In this document: positions 57,084 through 64,000 of the stretch, piece after piece
Layout: each line of letters opens with the position of its first letter
Position numbering within the stretch: position 1 is the stretch's first letter
Notes under the pieces: model-generated
Told to the model about the DNA's origin: nothing
Databases searched by the model: none
What the model saw: the letters and a program-made list of their open reading frames with translations, nothing else
From: Eutypa lata
Lineage: Eukaryota; Ascomycota; Sordariomycetes; Xylariales; Diatrypaceae
Assembly: GCA_022661535.1 (NCBI GenBank)
Contig: JAKULF010000008.1
Location: 806,001-870,000 of the forward strand
Reading direction: 5' to 3'
DNA: 64,000 nt
Position numbers and translations under genes: made by a program

Positions 57084-59615
57084 ATGGATCCGAACCAATG
57101 TGGCGGGTCCAACCCTGTCAAGGACTTCTCGCGCCTTACGCTCGAGGATAGATCGAGACAGCAAGACCGAGTCACCAGTAGCAACCGTAATGCCCAGGTT
57201 TGTTCTTCCCTTCCTCATGACTAACATGCCACCGGGATGCTGACTTCCTCTGCTCAGAGCTTTAGAGCTGGTGGCGTGAACGGCGGGAGTCAGGCAAATG
57301 CCGACTTCGCCCAGTTCCAGGGTGTAGGTGGCGCTCTTCCAGCTGCCCACCAGCCCAACTCTTATCGCCCGAATGCGTTTGCTCAGGGCTCGATGCAACC
57401 TAGCTACCAGTTTCGCCAGCCGTTCTCGGGAAATTCGGCCTCTGGTAACTTCCAAACTACAACTTCACCTGGTGGCAGCGAGACCTACACGAGTCTAGGC
57501 CCGCTTGACCATGGCAATGGCTATGGCCCGGCGGCTCAGCCAAATGCCAACCAGTTTGCCGTCCAGCATCCCTCAACGATGAATGCTCCAGCCTCAGGTT
57601 TTGGACAGCATTTAGGCCAACCAGTCCCTGGTCCTCCCGGAGCTTTCCAGCCTGGTCCTGGATTCCAGGGCCAGGGCCCCTCTCCCACGGCCCCCGGCTG
57701 GCGTCATTTGCCGGCGCTGAACCATCACGCTGCCCAGCCCCACCGTTTCCCGAATTTCGGTCCTGCAGTTGGTCAAGCTCCTCGTGTGGGTCGTTACCCT
57801 CAATTCGGCCCTGGTGTTGCCCCCCACCCTGGTTCCCATGCATTCTCCAATATGTTCCATCATGGTAAGTGTTACACCACTCGCCATTTCGACATTTCGA
57901 CTTGATGATTAACAGTATTGATATAGGACAATCGCAAGGAGCTCCTGCCCAGACAAGAACACAGGCTCGACAAGATGCAGCGCTGCAGCGGCAGTACGAT
58001 CATGAGTTCCAGGACGCTATGGATCAGTGGATGTCCCAGCATAGTGATGTCGCCAATCTAAACCAGGCCAATGCTACTGATGGATCGACGGCCACTCCAA
58101 CCGGAGCCCATACTCAGCGTGGCCACGCTAACTCCTCCAATGCTGCCAACGGAGCGACCAGCGGAACGGCAAACGGAACAACCGCACCTCCGCGGGAGAC
58201 ATTACGTGAGCATGTCCTGCGAGACGCCTCTGAGCGACGCCTAGCCTATGCTTGGTTTGGCCACGCAGGCCCCACCCGTGCTTCTCAAGATGGAGTGAAT
58301 CTGGATCACACCGAGACCCTGATGCAACATGCCCATAGAACAGCCGCCGAGCGAGCTGAGCGAGCTTCGAGTGATGCCGGCTTCTTCTTGCCTTACGAGC
58401 ACGAGGCCTTGAGAGAGGCAGAGCAAAGAAACCGTGGTAGGGAGCTTACCCCGAACCAGTTCTTCGAGGCCGTCGCCGCCCAGGAGGAAGCCGACCTGGC
58501 CGCCGAAGCCGAGGTGGCCCGCCAAACCGAGCACACTCACGAAGTCGACCTGGCTCAAGAGGCTTCGGGGTTCGAGATGATCGGACAGGGAGACCAGGCC
58601 CGTCCTGATGCCACCACCGCCCATAGTGATGGTGGCGACCCCTCGGCGCAGCAACCGGAGCGTAGCGAGCTCTCGCGTGTCGCTCAGGGTATCGTCGACG
58701 CCGTTGCCAACAACGATTCTCCGAAGTTCACCAACTCCCAGTTTTTTAGAATGATGCGCGGGATGGCTGACGAGGATATCGTCATCGAGGGCCGAGACGT
58801 CGTGCGCCGCGAGGAATCGGCCGCCGCCGGATCCTCTGCTCCTGCCGGGGGCTCTGGTTCCCACGTCACTGGTTCGACGGCTGGTACCCAACAACAGGTG
58901 AGTTAATAATCTTTAAGTTTTTTAAGTTTTTTTTTTGGTGGGGTTTGATACCTTTTTGGGGGAGTTTTTGTTTTTTGTTTTTTTGTTTGTTTTTTTTGTG
59001 GTGTAGAAGTTGGGTAGTGTTTGAGTTGGTGTTGGCTGGGAGGCCATGCCACCGATGTTTCTGGCAGCTTCTTCATCGGCAGTGTTGCTGTCGGCTTGGA
59101 GCGCATCCGCAGCCTTTAGGGCCTTGTCGTTTGGTTCGAAGGTTTCAATAACATGAACTGTGGTGGATGACTTTCTCTGGGTAGAGTAGAGAAATAAAAG
59201 CTGAAGATAGAAAGCATGGGAGTAGAAATAAAAGCATGGGAGGGTGGGTTAAAGCATGGAAGGGTGGATTAAAGTTTGGGAGGATGGATTGGAATGTGGA
59301 AGGTGGATGAGATGGATGAAATGCAAAGGATGAAGAAGTGAGGGGAAGATGAAGGATTCAAAACAAAAACTAATTTCGAGCTTGCAGAATTCGAGCGTTG
59401 TGGGCAGCCCTACTGCGGCCGGTGCAACTAGATCCAGCCGCGATACGGCTTCAACCGCAGAGGATCGCGGTACGGCGGCGTCCGGTGTGGCCAGAGAGGT
59501 TCGTGGTCTCCGCCGTTTTTTTGTCCAATAGCTAGGGCTTGTGCTAACAGGGCTTTAGGATGATACCAAGGACAAAGGCAAGGGCAAAGCCAACGATGTC
59601 GACTTCGATAACTAG
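57084..59615 (+). CDS. Divergent PEX20-type peroxin
   Basis: Exons 57084-57197, 57258-57864, 57927-58897, 59388-59498 and 59559-59615, giving 619 residues, all in phase. The N-terminus MDPNQCGGSNPVKDFSRLT followed by EDRSRQQDR matches the PEX20 signature: a conserved Cys near position 6 that is monoubiquitinated for receptor recycling, then the CGxSNPL-type motif. DAMDQWMSQHS resembles a WxxxF/Y-type peptide used for docking to Pex14. Near the end of exon 3, NSQFFRMMRGMADEDIVIEG matches the conserved PEX20 C-terminal module that serves PTS2/Pex7 import. The rest is expanded Gln/Gly/Pro/Ala-rich sequence, so the protein is longer than most PEX20s. The last two exons (ending GKGKANDVDFDN) are supported by ACTAAT and GCTAAC branch sites; if exon 3 reads on, translation stops at 58906. 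It could be a paralogue rather than PEX20 itself. Confidence 0.7.
59231..59290 (+). repeat. 20-bp tandem repeat inside an intron
   Basis: Three adjacent 20-bp units of type AAAGCATGGAAGGGTGGATT, followed by partial copies, lying in the long fourth intron of the PEX20-like gene. Confidence 0.85.
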
Positions 59616-62600
59616 GACTTTGACGATGATGACAACATGGGTCCTTGGCCCTCCAACTCCTAAGCCTATGCTACAAAGGGGGGAAGCCGTTGTTCAGAAG
59701 TATGCGTGTCCTACTTCCACGTCGACTGATCTTACCAAAGGCAACCTACGACCTAGTCCACCCTTCATATCCTTGAACCCTCATTACGGCAATGGCATGG
59801 ACTTTTTTGTCCCTTGCACCAACATGTTTTACTAGCCTCTCTTCAACCGATGTCTTTTCCTTCATATGCATAGGAGTACGGACATTGCGTTTTGTGTTAT
59901 AAGCCCACCGGATCCTTGTTCTGGTTTCCTCCTTTTTTTCCCGACAATTCGATAATATCGCCCGTCTCTGTCTAACTTATGGTATTTTCCTGTCACCAAA
60001 GTTAAGGGGCACACAACAGCAGTCACGAAGATCCCATGATGTTTGGCTTTACTGCGGAAGGTTCACGTCTATAGGGGACCTTGGCTACGGCAGCAGTAAT
60101 ATGGCCATTGCGATATATTCGTTAATAACATCCCTAAGGGCCTTTCATGAATATGATCCTCTGGTGTTTCTAAGACCGATATAGTGTCTTTTTCCGAGTC
60201 ACTCTTCGTTAGGTTGTCAGATTGTCACGCGGGCACCTATTCACATATTGTGACTCGGCAATGACAGCACCAGACTCTTGATCATCGTCATGCAGTCTCA
60301 TTCTAATGAGAGCATGAACATGTTGTTGTTCCACTTTCAGAGTTTAGTTTGGCAGCTTTGATGCTGCATTCATGTATATTAGTTTCCAGTCACAGTGACG
60401 GAAAGAGCTTGCACAAAATCAGGGGTAGCTTTTGTTAATTATATTGTAAAATAACGTTCTGACTTGTCTTGTTAGTGATTCTAAATACTGATTACTCTTC
60501 ACTCACAATGACTGTTTGAAGTATAGGTATCTACTACTCTTTGATCTCCCTCAAGCAGATTCTCTGGTCATCGCATAGCATAGCATTTTCAATCAACGAA
60601 CATCTAGAAAGTTAATGCTTGTGAGTAAACTTAGGCGAACAAAGAGCAGCCTATCTACAATTTCCACAGCTAGAGAAGATAGCTGTCCACCACATTGCAT
60701 ACTGCCTTCTCCCAATTTTTCGTTCTACAGACTTAAACAAGGCAAGTGGTCGGCATGGTAAACGAAGCTGTTGTTGGGGATTAGGTCATCATACTACATT
60801 TTGTGTGACATCACAGCGATTCCACGTGGCACCCGGAGAGGCCGGATGGCCACGAGAACGATTGGCCAATGATCTCGTAGGGCTGAGCAGCGATCACACA
60901 CACTAGGTTTGTAATGCTGTTGTACGAAATGTTGCACACAGGCTACGTTAAACAAGATGCTAGAGCTACAGAACAGAGTGCTGGGGTGTGATTGAACCCA
61001 ATTGAAAAGGTTCCGTCAGGATCCCTACCCGGACCTATCTTACATATGTATGTATGTAATGGAGTTAAAGCCACAGCTACCCGCACGCTGGTTGCCTAAT
61101 GTAACATACCTACAGCATATTTCATACAATACCTCTCTATCTGCCTAATAATGGAAGAGGGTGTGAAATAGTTCTATCGTTTCTGCAAGTTTACCAGAAT
61201 TGGCGCTTTAAGCTGACGAATTCTTAAATGGGCGTACCTAGCAATCAGCATCATCATCTGTCTACTGTAGGTAGGTAACTGTCTACTTCCCTCAATCGAC
61301 CAATAAATCCCCCGTTGCAGGTGGAGCCAAGATTCCGCGATTACTCAGCTGCGATGAGACGTGCATGCACCTCCATGCACCTGTGATGTCGGGTTTCCGC
61401 GGGGCTCGCCGTAGAACGGCGGCCGGGTTGATAGGGCTGCTCTGCCCTGTCGCCTGTCCTCCCTGCCTCCTTAGATACCGGTGTAACTGCTGAAGGGCGC
61501 AAGAAGGTGGGGGTTCACTCCGGTGCCCCCCGGCGGTAAGGGAGAAGAGGACACCATATTCTATGTTTTCGGCCCCCAAATGGTTATGCTTGCGTAGCCG
61601 TTGCAGACTAAACTACCAGGCTGCCAGATAGGGGAGAAGGCAGCCACGAAGTAAGTTGACCAATAGCCTCTTACCCCGTAGTTAAGCTACGTAGAAGCAA
61701 GGGGTAACGAACCACATATTATACGTAGTTTCTTAAGCAACCATGAATAAAACAAGAGAAGGTTATAGGAAACGCTAACGGTATTAAGAGCTTTCTTGAC
61801 CGGCGAAGGTAGCGCAGTGCCGGCGGGTTAGAAACGGAACTATCTAGGTAGTTTACCTACATAGTTATACCTAGTGAAATTCGGCGAATTGGTATTTCAA
61901 CTTCTGCTTTGCGGACGCTAGGATAACAAACCGCTAATTCGCTCATCACTCTCCTCTCAGGAAAGTTTCAAAACTAAGAGGAAGAGGGTTATCTAGACCA
62001 TTACATATACCCAATAGGTATACGGTTGAGCGACCCGCTTGATCGAATATAATGTTAATGTAAGGTATTGTAGGATCTATTGGACGTTTTCTCAAGCCTC
62101 CGGAGTCTTTATGGAGCTCGGCCAGCCTCGGATATATTATTCTATCTACCTACCTCCTATGTGTGGACTTGCGTATTCGGTAGCCAATACCCTATGGGGC
62201 GTAGCTCTGCGCCTTGTGTGTGTTGCATTGTGCATTACCTTTGCTACTGATAAGTCGGACTAATACCCACAGGTTCACGAACGAATCAGGTTTCGTTGGA
62301 AAGTGTCTAAAGGAAAAACTACTGTAAAATGAACACGAGCTACGTATATTTTGTAATGCACGGGACATACCCAGCCAAGAAAATCAAGAAAGTAATTCTT
62401 AGTTCTATTTGACTATGAAACAAGACCTTGACCCAGCGATCGAAGATTAGGTAGGGAAGATAGGGAAGATAGGTGTGTATAGATGGATGGAGTCTGATGG
62501 AGCGGCAGGACCTGGCGAAGTTATGAGTCACAACTTAATCCCCCCGGGGCTGGAGCGGACCCTCGTCTTTCAATTGGACAATCTGGGAGAGGATCTCGGA

Positions 62601-63690
62601 TTCGAATTTTAAAATTCCCATGTCTCCCAAACGAGAGAGACACGGCGCGGGGGCGTCAAAACGTGGGTTTGTGGGGTTCGCTCCCATATGGGATTTTTCA
62701 GATGAACTTTCTTGCCACGCAGAAGCGCATTCGCAATGTTGTGCGTATGCACATGCGCATTTGCGCGATCTTTATTAGATTGATATTGGACAAACGAAGA
62801 CCACGACGAGATTGAACTGACGGCCGCTTTTCCCCTCCCCCGCAAAACTCATTGAGTGATACGTGCGCATTTTCGTATGCCCTCAACGTAGGGTACGTAG
62901 TAGCGACTGCTTTACCACAATTCCCAAGGGGCGTACATATGCAGCTAGGGACAGTATAGTGCTAGCATTGATAATCCAACACAACTCTTGAAGTTCTTTG
63001 CATTGAGGCAGTGCGCGGAAAATTGTAATATAGAATAACTAGATATACTTATATCATCGGGGAAGTAACATCATTGCTCTATAAACTAGCCACATATACG
63101 GGGTCCTGCAGACGAGTAGAACATAGCCGCCGCCATCACCATCGAGGCTACGAGTCCGATCTGTCAATATCTCTGTTGGCTCGTAACATTGGACAACTCG
63201 GCAAACGGTTACAGTAGCCGCTAGCTTACAAACCTCGATTATTAATGCAATATAGAAAAGAGAAGATAGAGCCCGACAATTGACTTGCGATAATAGGATC
63301 TACGTCAGGCTTACTATATCCTGTTCAAGTTAGAGAGGCATTTGTATTAACTACCTGGTCCAAGCTATCAATGATGTTTGAAATACCGAGAAATAAGTGC
63401 ACAATGAGGGCTATAACTACATACCTAGGCATCTATTGTCCACTGTCTTTGTAGGCTATATCATGGGATCCGATGCTGTGTTGGTTGTTGGATGCCCAAA
63501 CTTGAGGCTGTAAGGTCACGGGCCTCCTCATTGTTTCCTGATTCGGCTGGCCGAAGTCACTTAATTAAAAATTTAGTGGAGACAATGGACGCGGAAGAAG
63601 CGCTTATGTACGAAGTAAGAGACAACAAGAAGGTTGATTACCTTACATTAAGCAAATTAAACGAATCTTTATTAAAAGAAAATGTTAAGT
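59616..63690. other. Gene-poor region
   Basis: About 4 kb without a supported gene. Open frames are short and unrelated to families I know. A GATAGGGAA-type repeat lies at ~62452-62475. A GC-richer patch at ~61390-61560 has a 95-codon minus-strand frame with no domain. Confidence 0.55.
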
Positions 63691-63692
63691 AA
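63492..63692 (+). other. Short open frame next to the AT-rich block (possible gene remnant)
   Basis: ATG at 63492, 66 residues, moderately protein-like in its second half (DAEEALMYEVRDNKKVDYLT) with high AT at third positions towards the end. No domain recognised. It ends just as base composition collapses to almost pure A/T, so it may be the decayed end of a gene or transposon cut by that block. Confidence 0.3.
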
Positions 63693-64000
63693 TACTTTAT
63701 TTATAAGTAAATATTATATATATTAAAGTATTTTATAATATAATAAAGTATAAATATACTTAAAAACGAATAATTATAATTATAATATATTAATAAATTT
63801 TTATTTTATAATATTTTAATAATATTTTTTTAATTAATTTAAAAATAATTATTTTTTTTTATTAATTATATTTTTTTTTTTATTAAATTAAGAATTTTTT
63901 TTTTTTTAATCGTTAAAAATATAAAGTTTACGATTAATTAACGTTATATTAATTTTATTTTTTATTTTTTATAATAAATAAATATTAATAATTTTAATAT
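63693..64000. other. Extremely AT-rich block at the window edge
   Basis: Nearly only A and T, rich in TAATA, TTTAAT and poly-T runs, with very few G or C. The onset is sharp. It continues past the window edge. Compatible with an AT isochore produced by repeat-induced point mutation or with centromeric/subtelomeric DNA; it has no coding capacity. Confidence 0.85.

Noticed and set aside
1..64000. CRISPR arrays, complete transposons or rRNA genes
   Set aside because: No regularly spaced repeats, terminal inverted repeats with a transposase frame, LTR pairs or rRNA sequence were recognised by eye.

Overview
The window is nuclear DNA from a filamentous ascomycete (Pezizomycotina, most likely Sordariomycetes; the order cannot be fixed from sequence alone). 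Evidence: short introns (about 45-110 nt, a few longer) with GT..AG ends and CTAAC/CTGAC-type branch sites, a HET-domain gene, a Clr5-domain gene, a PEX20-type peroxin, a fungal AAA+ ATPase of the DUF7025 class, and long gene-poor spacers rich in ACCTACCTAGGTA-like tracts. I support 19 protein-coding genes; all exon models below were built by hand and checked for continuous reading phase.

Layout. 0-4.6 kb: no gene seen. 4.7-9.7 kb: an ART/CreD-type arrestin with a PPxY motif and an Slm1/2-like BAR-PH protein. 9.7-13.7 kb: gene-poor. 13.7-23.1 kb: accessory region with a Clr5-domain protein, a small bulb-type (B-) lectin, a HET-domain protein and a nuclear-looking protein carrying a 14-residue tandem repeat. 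25.2-34.1 kb: mostly housekeeping or metabolic genes on the + strand: a conserved fungal protein, the SMC5/6 SUMO ligase Nse2, a cytosolic-type cytochrome c peroxidase, a small membrane protein and an enolase-superfamily sugar-acid dehydratase. 34.9-41.8 kb: a ten-exon AAA+ ATPase and a divergent, NLR-like coiled protein transcribed away from it. 42.2 kb: a tRNA-like element with two B-box-like sequences. 43.4-46.5 kb: a short unknown protein facing a flavoprotein/F-box/ankyrin-like fusion. 48.1-59.6 kb: a WHI2 homologue that appears to start at TTG, a secreted PQQ-type sugar dehydrogenase with a C-terminal membrane tail, SEC13, and a divergent PEX20. 59.6-64 kb: gene-poor, ending in about 300 bp of almost pure A/T.

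How they fit together. There is no operon-like pathway and no biosynthetic cluster. Nutrient and TORC-related functions recur (arrestin for permease endocytosis, Slm-like TORC2 effector, WHI2 stress/TORC1 regulator), but genes of this type are common and clustering may be chance. The best candidates for something new are the flavoprotein-F-box-repeat fusion with a decayed decarboxylase site, the head-to-head AAA+/NLR-like pair, and the WHI2 gene with a non-ATG start.
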